Shown: positions 7,889 to 17,711 of the stretch, in pieces
How the letters are laid out: every line of letters starts with the position of its first letter
How positions within the stretch are numbered: the stretch's first letter is position 1
NCBI RefSeq assembly: GCF_022844465.1
Contig: NZ_JALHLP010000005.1
Location: 1 to 64,000, forward strand
From: Bradyrhizobium sp.
Lineage (GTDB): Bacteria; Pseudomonadota; Alphaproteobacteria; Rhizobiales; Xanthobacteraceae
Direction of reading: 5' to 3'
DNA: 64,000 bases
Notes under the pieces: model-generated
The model's database searches: none
Seen by the model: the letters and a program-made list of their open reading frames with translations, nothing else
What the model was told of the DNA's origin: nothing
Position numbers and translations under genes: made by a program

Positions 7889-8608
7889 CTACTCCGCAGG
7901 TTGTGTCGGGCGAACCATGCGACCGCCGTCACGGCTGCGAACGATCTGGTAGCCGCGCCGGCCAAGGTACCAGACCGGCGCACTCCAGACATGGACCAGA
8001 CGCGTGAACGGGAAGACGAGAAAGAGCGTCATGCCGAGCACGAGATGCGCCTTGAAGATCGGATGCACGTCCAGAATGTTGGCGGCGACGCCGGGCTGCA
8101 GCGTAACGATGCCCTGCGCCCAGTCCATGAACTTCACCATCTCATGGCCGTCGAGATGGCTCATCGACACCGGGATGCTGGCAAGACCCAGCAACAGCTG
8201 CGCGAACAGCAGCAGCAGGATCGCGGTATCACCAAACGATGAGTTGGCGCGGATGCGCGGGTCGAACAACCGACGATGAGTCAGCAGCGCAATGCCGACC
8301 ATACACATCAGGCCGGCGGTGCCGCCTGCGACGATTGCCAGCATCTGCTTGAAGCCATGCGAGATTCCCAGCCAGTCGAACACCCAGATCGGCGTCAGCA
8401 GCCCGACGAAATGGCCGAGGAAGATCAGGAGAATGCCGACGTGGAACAGGTTGGAGCCCCACGTCAGTTGCCGTCGTCGCAGCAACTGGCTCGATCCGGT
8501 TCGCCACGTGTATTGCTCGCGGTCGAACCGGAACAGGCTGCCGAACAGGAATACGGTCACGCAGAGGTAGGGATACCAGCCGAAGACGATGGAATTCAGC
8601 GTTTGCAT
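7889..8608 (-). CDS. narI: Respiratory nitrate reductase gamma subunit NarI
   Basis: NarI is the membrane diheme cytochrome b that oxidises quinol and passes electrons to NarH. The 239-residue protein has five hydrophobic segments. The four heme-ligand histidines lie at H56, H66, H188 and H206, almost exactly at the positions known for the E. coli protein. The gene is 13 bases after narJ and three bases before the parvulin gene, on the same strand. Confidence 0.97.
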   Translation of the reverse strand: MQTLNSIVFGWYPYLCVTVFLFGSLFRFDREQYTWRTGSSQLLRRRQLTWGSNLFHVGILLIFLGHFVGLLTPIWVFDWLGISHGFKQMLAIVAGGTAGLMCMVGIALLTHRRLFDPRIRANSSFGDTAILLLLFAQLLLGLASIPVSMSHLDGHEMVKFMDWAQGIVTLQPGVAANILDVHPIFKAHLVLGMTLFLVFPFTRLVHVWSAPVWYLGRRGYQIVRSRDGGRMVRPTQPAE

Positions 8609-8621
8609 GACATTTCGCTCC

Positions 8622-9332
8622 TCACGGAAGGGGGGATGGCGCGGGCTTGACTGCGCGCCTGGCGTGACGAAGCTTGGCGATCAGGCCTTCATGGCCGCAG
8701 ACGCCCTGTCCCTGCGTGCCCGGACCAAACCGCACTTCTTCCTCTTCCCAGGCGGCGTCGAGCGCCTCGAGATCCATCGGATCCGGGTCAATGCCCTTCA
8801 GCAATTCATCGACAATCTCGCGCGAGGGGGCCTCGGCGGAGGTCGCGACCAAAGCATCGAACACAGCCTTGTAGTTCGATTTCCGTCGCTCGAGCCGCTC
8901 GGCAAGCGCTGCGAATATATGGGCGGTCTGGCCCAGCAGTTCGCGGGCTTCCGCGAGCGGTTCGGTCGACAGGAATTCGAGAAACAGCGGCACATAATCG
9001 GGCAGCTCATTCGCGGCGATCAACAGGCCTGCCTTCTCGTACATCGCCTTGAGGTCGACCATGGCCTGGCCACGGTCGCGACTCTCGCCATGGACGTGCT
9101 CGAACAAATGCAGCGCCAGCGTCTTGCTGCGATCGAACAGCAGGCCATACCGTTCCTGAAGGTCGTAGAGCTCGCCGACCGCGATTTCCGCGATCAGCGG
9201 GTCGAGCGCGCGGCGACCGGCCGCGGGGACCACCTTCTCGGCGTCGAGGATGGCGGAGAATTCCGGCGCCGCGTCGATCAGCCCCTGGGTCGGATAGCCC
9301 AGCAGCGCCGACAGGACCTTGAATGTCTTCAT
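8622..9332 (-). CDS. narJ: Nitrate reductase molybdenum cofactor assembly chaperone NarJ
   Basis: NarJ is the dedicated chaperone that binds NarG and allows molybdenum cofactor insertion and membrane docking; it is not part of the final enzyme. The 236-residue all-helical sequence starts MKTFKVLSALLGYPTQ, the usual beginning for this family, and contains the acidic DYVPLFLEFLS motif. The ATG at 9332 overlaps the narH stop as TGATG and is preceded by GGAGG; a GTG one codon earlier is an alternative. Confidence 0.96.
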   Translation of the reverse strand: MKTFKVLSALLGYPTQGLIDAAPEFSAILDAEKVVPAAGRRALDPLIAEIAVGELYDLQERYGLLFDRSKTLALHLFEHVHGESRDRGQAMVDLKAMYEKAGLLIAANELPDYVPLFLEFLSTEPLAEARELLGQTAHIFAALAERLERRKSNYKAVFDALVATSAEAPSREIVDELLKGIDPDPMDLEALDAAWEEEEVRFGPGTQGQGVCGHEGLIAKLRHARRAVKPAPSPLP

Positions 9333-10852
9333 CACGCGACCTCCATCGGATTCTTGGCCTTGTGCGGCGAACCGAACAGGTTCGTCTCGCTTTCGCCGCC
9401 AGAGCAGCCATTACCGAAGGTGAAGCCGCAAGAGCCGCGCATATCGTAGGCGTCGGCGCCGAGTTCGCGATGCGCGGTTGGTATCACGAAGCGGTCCTCG
9501 TAGTTGGCGATCGCCATGATCTGGTACATCTCGTCGATCTGTGCGGGCCTGAGCCCGACCCGGCGGGCGATTGCTTCATCGACCACGCCGTCGATGGTCT
9601 TGGCCCGCATATAGGCCCGCATCGCCAGCATCCGCTCCAGCGCCAGCGTGACCGGCTTCTCGTCGCCCGCGGTAAGCAGGTTGGCGAGATACCTCATGGG
9701 GATGCGCAGCGATTTCACGTCAGGCATCTCACCATCGAGCCCGATCTTGCCGGCAGAGGCGGCCGAGGTGATCGGGGACAGCGGCGGCACGTACCAGACC
9801 ATCGGCAGCGTGCGGTATTCCGGATGCAGTGGGAACGCCACCTTCCACTCCATCGCCATTTTCCAGATCGGCGAGGCCTTGGCGGATTCGAGCCAGGCAT
9901 GGGGAATGCCCTGCCGCTCCGCTTCGGCGATGATCCTGGGGTCGTTGGGATCGAGAAAGACGTCGAGCTGCGCCTGGTAGAGATCGCGCTCGTCGGGTTT
10001 GCTCGCTGCTTCCGCGATCCGGTCGGCATCGTAGAGCACCACGCCGAGATATCGGATGCGTCCGACGCAGGTCTCCGAGCACACCGTCGGTTGTCCAGCC
10101 TCGATGCGAGGATAGCAGAAGATGCACTTCTCGGACTTGCCCGACGACCAGTTGTAATAGATCTTCTTGTAGGGGCAGCCGGAGACGCACATCCGCCAGC
10201 CACGGCACTTGTCCTGGTCGATCAGGACGATGCCATCTTCCTCGCGTTTGTAGATGGCGCCGGACGGACACGCCGCGACACAGGCCGGATTGAGGCAATG
10301 CTCGCACAACCGCGGCAGATACATCATGAAGGTGTTTTCAAACTGGCCATAGATGTCCTTCTGTACGCCTTCGAAATTGGCGTCCATCGACCGCTTGGCA
10401 AATTCGCCGCCGAGGATTTCCTCCCAATTGGGTCCCCACTCGATCTTTTCCATCCGCTCGCCTGAGATCAGCGAGCGCGGGCGGGCCGTCGGCATTGCCT
10501 GCAATTCTGGCGCGTTTTGCAGATGCTCGTAGTCGAAGGTAAACGGCTCGTAATAGTCGTCGATTTCGGGCAAATCCGGATTGGCGAAGATATTCGCCAG
10601 CACCCGCCATTTTCCGCCGATGCGCGGCTCGATCGAGCCATTGCGCTTGCGCTTCCAGCCGCCTTTCCAGCGCGCCTGATTTTCCCAATCCTTGGGATAA
10701 CCGATGCCGGGTTTGGTCTCGACATTGTTGAACCACGCGTATTCCATGCCCTCTCGGCTGGTCCAGACATTCTTGCAGGTCACGCTGCAAGTGTGGCAGC
10801 CGATGCACTTGTCCAGGTTCAGCACCATCGCAATTTGCGCGCGGATCTTCAT
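9332..10852 (-). CDS. narH: Respiratory nitrate reductase beta subunit NarH
   Basis: NarH carries the Fe-S wire between NarI hemes and the NarG active site. Four cysteine groups are seen: C16/C19/C22/C26 at the start, then CEHCLNPAC, then CRGWRMCVSGC where Trp replaces one cysteine as in the known [3Fe-4S] site, and finally CIFCYPRIEAGQPTVCSETC. At 506 residues it has the family length. The ATG at 10852 overlaps the narG stop by four bases, which fixes the start although the frame is open further upstream. Confidence 0.97.
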   Translation of the reverse strand: MKIRAQIAMVLNLDKCIGCHTCSVTCKNVWTSREGMEYAWFNNVETKPGIGYPKDWENQARWKGGWKRKRNGSIEPRIGGKWRVLANIFANPDLPEIDDYYEPFTFDYEHLQNAPELQAMPTARPRSLISGERMEKIEWGPNWEEILGGEFAKRSMDANFEGVQKDIYGQFENTFMMYLPRLCEHCLNPACVAACPSGAIYKREEDGIVLIDQDKCRGWRMCVSGCPYKKIYYNWSSGKSEKCIFCYPRIEAGQPTVCSETCVGRIRYLGVVLYDADRIAEAASKPDERDLYQAQLDVFLDPNDPRIIAEAERQGIPHAWLESAKASPIWKMAMEWKVAFPLHPEYRTLPMVWYVPPLSPITSAASAGKIGLDGEMPDVKSLRIPMRYLANLLTAGDEKPVTLALERMLAMRAYMRAKTIDGVVDEAIARRVGLRPAQIDEMYQIMAIANYEDRFVIPTAHRELGADAYDMRGSCGFTFGNGCSGGESETNLFGSPHKAKNPMEVA

Positions 10853-13800
10853 TCTGCGGCCTCCAGGCTGGTCGCGTCTGCCGGGCGGTCGAGCCAATCG
10901 ACTTTCGACATTTTGCGAATGATGACGAACTCGTCGCGGTTGGAGCCAACCGTGCCGTAATAGTTGAAGCCCCAGGATTGCTGCGCGTAACCGCCGATCA
11001 TGTGCGTCGGCTTCAGCACGGCCCGGGTGACAGAGTTGTGAATGCCGCCGCGCTGGCCGGTTTGTTCGGAGCCCGGCACGTTGACGATTTTTTCTTGCGC
11101 ATGATACATCATGCACATGCCCTGCTTGACCCGCTGCGAGACGACCGCACGTGCGACCAGGGCCCCGTTGGTGTTGAAGGCCTCGACCCAATCATTGTCG
11201 GCGATGCCGGCACTCTTAGCGTCGACTTCGCTGATCCAGACGCAGGGTCCGCCGCGCGACAGCGTCAGCATCAGCAGATTGTCGGTATAGGTGGAGTGGA
11301 TGCCCCATTTCTGGTGCGGGGTGATGAAGTTCAGCACCACCGACGCGTTTCCGTTCGGCTTGCGGTCGATCACCGGCTTGACGGTCTTGGTGTCGATCGG
11401 CGGTCGGTAGACGCAGAAGCCCTCGCCAAAGGCGCGCATCCACAGGTGATCCTGGTAGAGCTGCTGGCGGCCGGTCAAAGTGCGCCACGGGATCAGTTCG
11501 TGGACGTTGGTGTAACCGGCATTGTAGCAGACCTTGTCCGACTCCAGGCCGGACCAGATCGGCGATGAGATGATCTTGCGCGGCTGCGCCACCACGTCAC
11601 GGAAGCGAATCTTCTCGTCTTCCTTGGGGATCGCCAGATGAGTGTGGCTTCGTCCAGTGAAGCCCTCCAGCGACGCCCAGGCCTTGACCGCGACCTCGCC
11701 GTTGGTCTCAGGCGCAAAGCACAGGATGACCTCGCAGGCATCGATCGCAGTATCGATGCGGGCAAACCCCTGGGTCGGTCCCTCCTCAAGGACGACGCCG
11801 TTGAGCCTCTTGAGCAGGTCGACCTCATGATCCGTGTTCCAGCTCATGCCCTTGCCGCCATTGCCAAGCTTTTTCATCAGCGGGCCGACCGAAGTGAACC
11901 GCCTGTACAGATTCGGATAGTCGCGCTCGACGACGGTCACCGCCGGCATGGTCTTGCCGGGAATCGGATCGATCTCGCCCTTCTTCCAATCCTTGACGTC
12001 GAACGGTTGGGCAATTTCGCCCGCGGTATCGTGCATGATGGGGGTTAGGACGACATCCTTCTCGACGCCGAGCACTTCCGGGCAAACCCTGGAGAAGGCC
12101 TTGGCGATGCCCTTGTAGATGTCCCAGTCGCTGCGCGACTCCCAGACCGGATCGATCGCCGCCGATAGCGGGTGGATGAACGGGTGCATGTCGGAGGTGT
12201 TGAGGTCGTCCTTTTCGTACCAGGTCGCGGTCGGCAGCACGATGTCCGAATACATGCAGGTCGTGGACATCCGGAAGTCGAGCGTGACCAGGAGATCAAG
12301 TTTTCCTTCCGGCGCCGCGTCATGCCACTTGACCTCGATCGGCTTCTTCTTGCCGTGTTGGCCGAGGTCCTTGCCCATCACGCCATGCTTGGTTCCGAGC
12401 AAATGCTTGAGAAAATACTCGTGCCCCTTTCCCGACGCACCCAGCAGATTGGAGCGCCAGACGAACAGGTTGCGCGGCCAGTTCTTCGGATTGTCAGGAT
12501 CGTTGCACGACAATGACAACTCGCCCGATTTCAACGATTTCGCGACATAGTCCTTCGGCTCCAGCCCCGAGGCCGCCGCGAGCCTGGATACCTCAAGCGG
12601 ATTGGTTTGCAGTTGCGGCGCCGAAGGCAGCCAGCCCATCCGCTCGGCGCGGACATTGTAGTCGATCAGCGCTCCGTCCCACGGACCAGCGGGCGCGGTC
12701 GGCGACAAAATCTCGGAAACGTCGAGCGTCTCGTAGCGCCACTGGTCGGTGTGGGCGTAGAACGCCGATGTCGAATTCATCTGGCGCGGCGGTCGGCCCC
12801 AGTCGAGGCTGAATGCCAGAGGCAGCCAGCCGGACTGCGGGCGCAGTTTTTCCTGCCCGACATAATGCGACCAGCCGCCGCCGGACTGCCCCACGCATCC
12901 GCACATCACCAGCATGTTGATGATGCCGCGGTAATTCATGTCCATATGGTACCAGTGGTTCAGGCCCGCGCCGACGATGACCATGGAACGGCCGCCGGTC
13001 TTCTCTGCGTTGAGGGCGAATTCACGCGCCACCGTGATGATCTGGTCGCGCGGCACGCCGCTGATCTTTTCCGCCCATGCCGGCGTGTAGGGCTCGATAT
13101 CATCGTAGCTCTTGCCGATGTTTTCGCCGCCAAGGCCCCGATCAACGCCGTAGTTGGCGACGAACAGATCGAATACCGACGCAACCACGGTCTCGCCGTC
13201 GGCAAGCTGCAGCTTTTTGGCCGGTACGTTGCGCTTGAGTATGTCGGGATGATCGGTGCCGAGGAAATGATCGTGCTCGCGGTTGCCGAAATACGGAAAG
13301 CCGACCGAGACGACTTCGTCCTTGATATCGGTCAGCGACAGCCGGAGCCGGGTGTTCTGGTTGCCGGAGGCCTTCTCCTCAAGACTCCATTTGCCCTTTT
13401 CGCCCCAGCGGAAACCGACCGATCCCTTGGGCACGACGATCTCGCCGGTATTCTCGTCATAGGCGACGGTCTTCCATTCCGGATTGTTGGTTTCGCCCAT
13501 CGCCTTGACGAAGTCCGAGGCGCGCAGGAACCGTTCCGGCACGTAGTGATCGCCCTGTTTCACCAGCCGCACCAGCATCGGCATGTCGGTATACTGGCGC
13601 GCGTAGTCGTTGAAATATTTGGTCTGGCGGTCGATGTGGAACTCGCGCAGGATGACGTGGCCCATCGCCATCGCCAGTGCGGCGTCGGTGCCCTGCTTGG
13701 GCGACACCCAGAGATCGGCGAACTTCGAGGCTTCGGAATAATCCGGGCAGATCACCACGCTCTTCGCGCCCTTGTAGCGAACTTCGGTATAGAAATGCGC

Positions 13801-14589
13801 GTCGGGGGTTCGCGTTTGCGGAACGTTCGAGCCCCACAGGATGAGGAATCCGGCGTTGTACCAGTCTGCGCTCTCCGGCACATCGGTCTGCTCGCCCCAG
13901 GTCTGCGGCGACGCCGGCGGCAGATCGCAGTACCAGTCGTAGAACGACATGCAGACGCCGCCCAGCAGCGACAGATAGCGCGATCCTGCGGCGTAGCTCA
14001 CCATCGACATCGCCGGAATCGGCGAGAATCCGAACACGCGGTCCGGGCCGTAGGTCCTGGCCGTGTAGGCGTTGGCCGAGGCAACGATCTCGTTGACCTC
14101 GTCCCAGCTTGCGCGGACGAAGCCGCCGAGACCGCGCTTCTGCACATAGGATGCGCGCTTGTCGGGATTCTCGACGATCGACTTCCAGGCGGCTACTGGC
14201 GTCATCGTTACGCGCGCCTCGCGCCACAGCTTCAGCAACCGCGAGCGGACCAGTGGGTATTTCACCCGGTTGCCGGAATAGAGATACCAGCTATAGCTTG
14301 CGCCGCGCGCGCAGCCGCGCGGCTCGTGATTGGGCAGATCAGGCCGGGTCCGCGGATAGTCCGTCTGTTGGGTTTCCCAGGTGACGATGCCGCCCTTCAC
14401 GTAAACCTTCCACGAGCAGGAGCCGGTGCAGTTCACGCCATGGGTCGATCTCACGACCTTGTCGTGTTGCCAGCGCTTCCGGTAGCCGTCCTCCCACGAT
14501 CGGTCCTCGGTCGTCATCACACCGTGGCCATCGGCGAAATCCGCCTTTTCGCGGGTGAAGAACGAAAGCCTGTCCAGGAAATGACTCAT
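10849..14589 (-). CDS. narG: Respiratory nitrate reductase alpha subunit NarG
   Basis: NarG reduces nitrate to nitrite at a bis-MGD molybdenum centre facing the cytoplasm. The 1246-residue protein contains the FS0 cluster ligands H50, C54, C58 and C93, and the molybdenum ligand D222 within YDWYCDLPPASPQTWGEQ. All are at positions matching the E. coli enzyme to within one residue. It has no twin-arginine leader, consistent with the cytoplasm-facing membrane enzyme and not a periplasmic or extracellular Nxr-type enzyme. It follows the narK stop by 12 bases. Confidence 0.98.
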   Translation of the reverse strand: MSHFLDRLSFFTREKADFADGHGVMTTEDRSWEDGYRKRWQHDKVVRSTHGVNCTGSCSWKVYVKGGIVTWETQQTDYPRTRPDLPNHEPRGCARGASYSWYLYSGNRVKYPLVRSRLLKLWREARVTMTPVAAWKSIVENPDKRASYVQKRGLGGFVRASWDEVNEIVASANAYTARTYGPDRVFGFSPIPAMSMVSYAAGSRYLSLLGGVCMSFYDWYCDLPPASPQTWGEQTDVPESADWYNAGFLILWGSNVPQTRTPDAHFYTEVRYKGAKSVVICPDYSEASKFADLWVSPKQGTDAALAMAMGHVILREFHIDRQTKYFNDYARQYTDMPMLVRLVKQGDHYVPERFLRASDFVKAMGETNNPEWKTVAYDENTGEIVVPKGSVGFRWGEKGKWSLEEKASGNQNTRLRLSLTDIKDEVVSVGFPYFGNREHDHFLGTDHPDILKRNVPAKKLQLADGETVVASVFDLFVANYGVDRGLGGENIGKSYDDIEPYTPAWAEKISGVPRDQIITVAREFALNAEKTGGRSMVIVGAGLNHWYHMDMNYRGIINMLVMCGCVGQSGGGWSHYVGQEKLRPQSGWLPLAFSLDWGRPPRQMNSTSAFYAHTDQWRYETLDVSEILSPTAPAGPWDGALIDYNVRAERMGWLPSAPQLQTNPLEVSRLAAASGLEPKDYVAKSLKSGELSLSCNDPDNPKNWPRNLFVWRSNLLGASGKGHEYFLKHLLGTKHGVMGKDLGQHGKKKPIEVKWHDAAPEGKLDLLVTLDFRMSTTCMYSDIVLPTATWYEKDDLNTSDMHPFIHPLSAAIDPVWESRSDWDIYKGIAKAFSRVCPEVLGVEKDVVLTPIMHDTAGEIAQPFDVKDWKKGEIDPIPGKTMPAVTVVERDYPNLYRRFTSVGPLMKKLGNGGKGMSWNTDHEVDLLKRLNGVVLEEGPTQGFARIDTAIDACEVILCFAPETNGEVAVKAWASLEGFTGRSHTHLAIPKEDEKIRFRDVVAQPRKIISSPIWSGLESDKVCYNAGYTNVHELIPWRTLTGRQQLYQDHLWMRAFGEGFCVYRPPIDTKTVKPVIDRKPNGNASVVLNFITPHQKWGIHSTYTDNLLMLTLSRGGPCVWISEVDAKSAGIADNDWVEAFNTNGALVARAVVSQRVKQGMCMMYHAQEKIVNVPGSEQTGQRGGIHNSVTRAVLKPTHMIGGYAQQSWGFNYYGTVGSNRDEFVIIRKMSKVDWLDRPADATSLEAAE

Positions 14590-14601
14590 CGTTGCTTCTC
14601 C

Positions 14602-17346
14602 TTATTCGGCGGGCTGGGCCACGGGCGAAATCCGGCCGCGATGTTCGATGTCATGAAGCAGGCCTCCCTTGCGGGTATAGACCGCCCAGGTGACCACGAT
14701 GCAGATCAGGTAAAAGAAGAAGAATCCCCACAGCGCCGCCTGCACACCGCCGGTTAGCTCAATCGATGTGCCGTAGGATTTCGGAATGAAAAACGCGCCG
14801 AATGCGGCGATGGCCGATGTGAAGCCGGTGATCGCAGCCGATTCCTTTTCGGCCTGACGCTGGCGAGCCGGCGCATCGGCGTCGGGCATCAACCGGTCCA
14901 TTTCCTTGCGCATGATGTTGGGAATCATCTGGAAGGTCGATGCGTTGCCGACACCGGTTGCAAAGAACATGAACATGAACATGGCGAAGAAGCCCCAGAA
15001 CGCGCCGGGCTGATCCTTGATGCCCAGGAAGTAGAGAATGCCGAGCACGCCGATCATCATGGCCGAGAACACCCATAAGGTGACGCGACCGCCGCCCCAT
15101 TTGTCGGAGATCCAGCCAGTGGCCGAGCGCGACAGCGCGCCGACCAGGGGGCCGAGGAATACGAAGGGCAGCGCGTCCACGGTCGGGAACTGGGTCTTGG
15201 CGAGCAGCGGGAAGCCCGCGGAATAGCCGATGAAGGAGCCGAATGTCCCGGTATAGAGCCAGCACATGATCCAGTTATGCTTGCGTTGGAAGATCACCGC
15301 CTGGTCGGCGAACGAGGCCTTTACTGCAGCGATATCATTCATGCCGAACCACGCCGCGAACGCGCTGGCGACGATGAACGGCACCCAGATGAAGCCGGCG
15401 TTCTGCAGCCATAGCGGTGAGGTCTGCGTTCCGCTGGTGACCGTGGCCGGGTCGCCGCCGAACCAGCCGAAAACGCCGACGGTGATGATGATCGGCACCA
15501 CGAACTGCACAACGCTGACCCCGAGATTGCCGAGGCCGGCATTGAGAGCGAGCGCATTGCCTTTTTCGGCACGCGGAAAGAAGAAGGAGATGTTGGCCAT
15601 CGAAGAGGCGAAGTTGCCGCCGCCGAGGCCGCACAGCAGCGCCAGCGCCAGAAAGACCGGGTAGGGAGTAGATGGGTTCTGCACGGCGTAGCCAATGCCG
15701 ACGGCCGGTATCAGCAGCGACCATGTCGCCAGCGTGGTCCATAGTCGGCCACCGAAGATCGGCACCATGAAGGAGTAGAAGATTCGCAGCACCGCGCCGG
15801 AGAGGCCCGGCAACGCCGCCAGCCAGAACAGCTCGGCGGTGGTGAAGCGGAACCCGACCGAGGGCAGCTTCGCGACCACCACCGACCAGACCTGCCAGAC
15901 CGCGAACGACAGCAGCAGCGCCGGAATCGAGACCCAGAGGTTGCGCCGCGCAATCGCCCGCCCGGTGGTCTCCCAGAACGCCTTGTCATCTGGACGCCAG
16001 TCGGTCAGGACGGCGCCGGATAGCGCGCCGACATGCTCGGGCTTGTGGATCGGTTCCATTTCGGGAAGTTCGGGAAGCTCCTTCAGGGCTTCGCCGACGA
16101 CGCTGCGCTCCATCTGGCGGATCGAGACGTGCATCCAGGCCAGCGATCCCGAGACCAGCAGGAACAGCAGCATGAAGCAGCTGGTCCACAAACCGGTCAG
16201 GTCAACCAGCGCGCCAAACATGATCGGAAGCACGAAGCCGCCGAGGCCGCCGATCATTCCGACCAGACCCCCCACCGCGCCGACATGGTGCGGGTAATAG
16301 ACCGGGATATGCTTGTAGACGGCGGCCTTGCCCAGCGCCATGAAGAAGCCGAGCACGAACACGATGACCGTGAAAGGCGCCAGTCCCATTTCCATATGGA
16401 AGCCGACGGTGCCGTTGACCGTCTTCACCAGATAATCGGTCGGCGGATAGGACAGCACGAACGTCGTGGCGACGCCGACCAGGAAGGTCCAGTACATCAC
16501 GCGCCGCGCGCCGTAGCGGTCGGAGAGATGGCCGCCATAGGCCCGGAACACGCTGGCGGGCAGCGAGAACATCGCAGCGACCATGCCGGCGGTCTTGATG
16601 TCGACGCCATACACCTTGATGAGATATTGCGGTAGCCACAGCGCCAGCGCCACGAAGGCGCCGAACACGAAGAAATAATACAGCGCAAAGCGCCAGACCT
16701 GGATGTTCTTCAACGGCTCGAGTTCGAGCCATGCGCTCGTTGGCTTCTCGTTCTTCTCCCGCCGCGCCCGGACCACCGGATCTTCTTCCGAGAAGAACCA
16801 GAACGCGATGCCCATCAGGCCGATAGCCAGCGCCCAGACCTGGGCGACAGTCTGCCAGCCATAGGCCACCAGCACGAAGGGGGCGACGAACTTGGTCAGG
16901 GCGGCGCCGACATTGCCGGCGCCGAAGATGCCGAGCGCGGTGCCCTGCTTGCCCGCGGGATAAAATCGCGAGACGTAGGCGATACCAACCGCGAACGAAC
17001 CGCCGGCAATACCGACGAAGAACGCAGCCACCAGGAACTCGAAATAGGTACTTGCCCAGGTCAGCAGATAGGTCGCGACCGCCGCAGCCAGCATGACCGC
17101 CGTGTAAACCCGTCGCCCGCCATATTGATCGGTCCAGATGCCCAGCACCAGCCGGATCAACGATCCGCTGAGGATGGGGATGCCGATAAGAAGACCGAAC
17201 TGGGTGTCGTTTAGTCCCAGGTCCTGTTTGATCTTGATGCCGATGATGGAAAAGATCGTCCAGACCGCAAAGCAGATCGTGAATGCGACGGTTGAAAGCC
17301 AGAGCGCTCGGCCTGAATGGCCGCTGGGCGAACCTGACGCTTCCAT
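14602..17346 (-). CDS. narK: Fused NarK1-NarK2-type nitrate/nitrite transporter
   Basis: This 914-residue protein is two complete major facilitator domains in one chain. The first covers about residues 15-440 and the second about 490-900, with a polar linker. Each has about twelve membrane helices, and nitrate-signature glycine-rich segments are seen (FVGIAGGSFAVGIAYVSRF in the first half, ALLCGLGGGNFASSMANIS in the second). Such fusions are known in denitrifying alphaproteobacteria, where one half resembles a proton-nitrate symporter and the other a nitrate/nitrite antiporter. The start at 17346 has a strong GGGGGGAG site; the open frame continues 34 codons further but without one. It is the first gene of the nar operon. 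Confidence 0.95.
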   Translation of the reverse strand: MEASGSPSGHSGRALWLSTVAFTICFAVWTIFSIIGIKIKQDLGLNDTQFGLLIGIPILSGSLIRLVLGIWTDQYGGRRVYTAVMLAAAVATYLLTWASTYFEFLVAAFFVGIAGGSFAVGIAYVSRFYPAGKQGTALGIFGAGNVGAALTKFVAPFVLVAYGWQTVAQVWALAIGLMGIAFWFFSEEDPVVRARREKNEKPTSAWLELEPLKNIQVWRFALYYFFVFGAFVALALWLPQYLIKVYGVDIKTAGMVAAMFSLPASVFRAYGGHLSDRYGARRVMYWTFLVGVATTFVLSYPPTDYLVKTVNGTVGFHMEMGLAPFTVIVFVLGFFMALGKAAVYKHIPVYYPHHVGAVGGLVGMIGGLGGFVLPIMFGALVDLTGLWTSCFMLLFLLVSGSLAWMHVSIRQMERSVVGEALKELPELPEMEPIHKPEHVGALSGAVLTDWRPDDKAFWETTGRAIARRNLWVSIPALLLSFAVWQVWSVVVAKLPSVGFRFTTAELFWLAALPGLSGAVLRIFYSFMVPIFGGRLWTTLATWSLLIPAVGIGYAVQNPSTPYPVFLALALLCGLGGGNFASSMANISFFFPRAEKGNALALNAGLGNLGVSVVQFVVPIIITVGVFGWFGGDPATVTSGTQTSPLWLQNAGFIWVPFIVASAFAAWFGMNDIAAVKASFADQAVIFQRKHNWIMCWLYTGTFGSFIGYSAGFPLLAKTQFPTVDALPFVFLGPLVGALSRSATGWISDKWGGGRVTLWVFSAMMIGVLGILYFLGIKDQPGAFWGFFAMFMFMFFATGVGNASTFQMIPNIMRKEMDRLMPDADAPARQRQAEKESAAITGFTSAIAAFGAFFIPKSYGTSIELTGGVQAALWGFFFFYLICIVVTWAVYTRKGGLLHDIEHRGRISPVAQPAE

Positions 17347-17711
17347 GGTGCTCCCCCCCGGATTAGAATTCGTTAAGGCAGGCATCAACACCACCGTCAG
17401 GAAAAAGAATGCGAAGATTTCCCATGCGCCGACGCCGCGGCCGCCCACGCGTGCCGTCGCCAGAGCTGGACATGCTGTCTCTCGTCTTGAATGCGATGAT
17501 GATTTGCGGCATCAGGGCCGCTACCCACAATCAGGATAGGTGGAGCTCCCGGTCATGCCTTGATTTGGATCAAGCAGGAAACTTCGCCTGGCGCGCGAAA
17601 CCGAGCGCGGTCGTTTCGCCCCGCGGAATTCATGCAGGCTGGACTCGCCCGAACCACTGAATACACTCTTGCAAAACGACAGTCGGTCTTGAAGCGACCT
17701 TGGGGGCGGCC
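17347..17711. other. Divergent intergenic region narK / flavin monooxygenase
   Basis: These 365 bases hold no gene I can support. They contain the FNR/FixK box at 17560-17573 and the ribosome binding sites of both flanking genes. Promoters for both directions should lie here. Confidence 0.7.
17560..17573. promoter_or_regulatory. FNR/FixK-type box TTGAT-N4-ATCAA
   Basis: The sequence TTGATTTGGATCAA is a perfect match to the TTGAT-N4-ATCAA half-site pair bound by FNR/FixK/Anr proteins. Its centre lies about 220 bases from the narK ATG and about 145 bases from the monooxygenase ATG. The nar operon is the natural target, through a leader of roughly 180 bases if the box sits at -41.5. Activity from it in the other direction cannot be excluded. 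Confidence 0.8.

Noticed and set aside
10849..14589. Nitrite oxidoreductase (NxrA) instead of nitrate reductase
   Set aside because: A related family in Nitrobacter, but the complete narGHJI order, the fused NarK and the E. coli-like ligand positions (H50, C54, C58, C93, D222) favour a nitrate reductase; certainty would need a tree with NxrA sequences.
12607..14757. 716-codon plus-strand frame opposite narG
   Set aside because: The minus strand clearly encodes NarG with all ligands; the antisense frame has low-complexity composition and no family resemblance.
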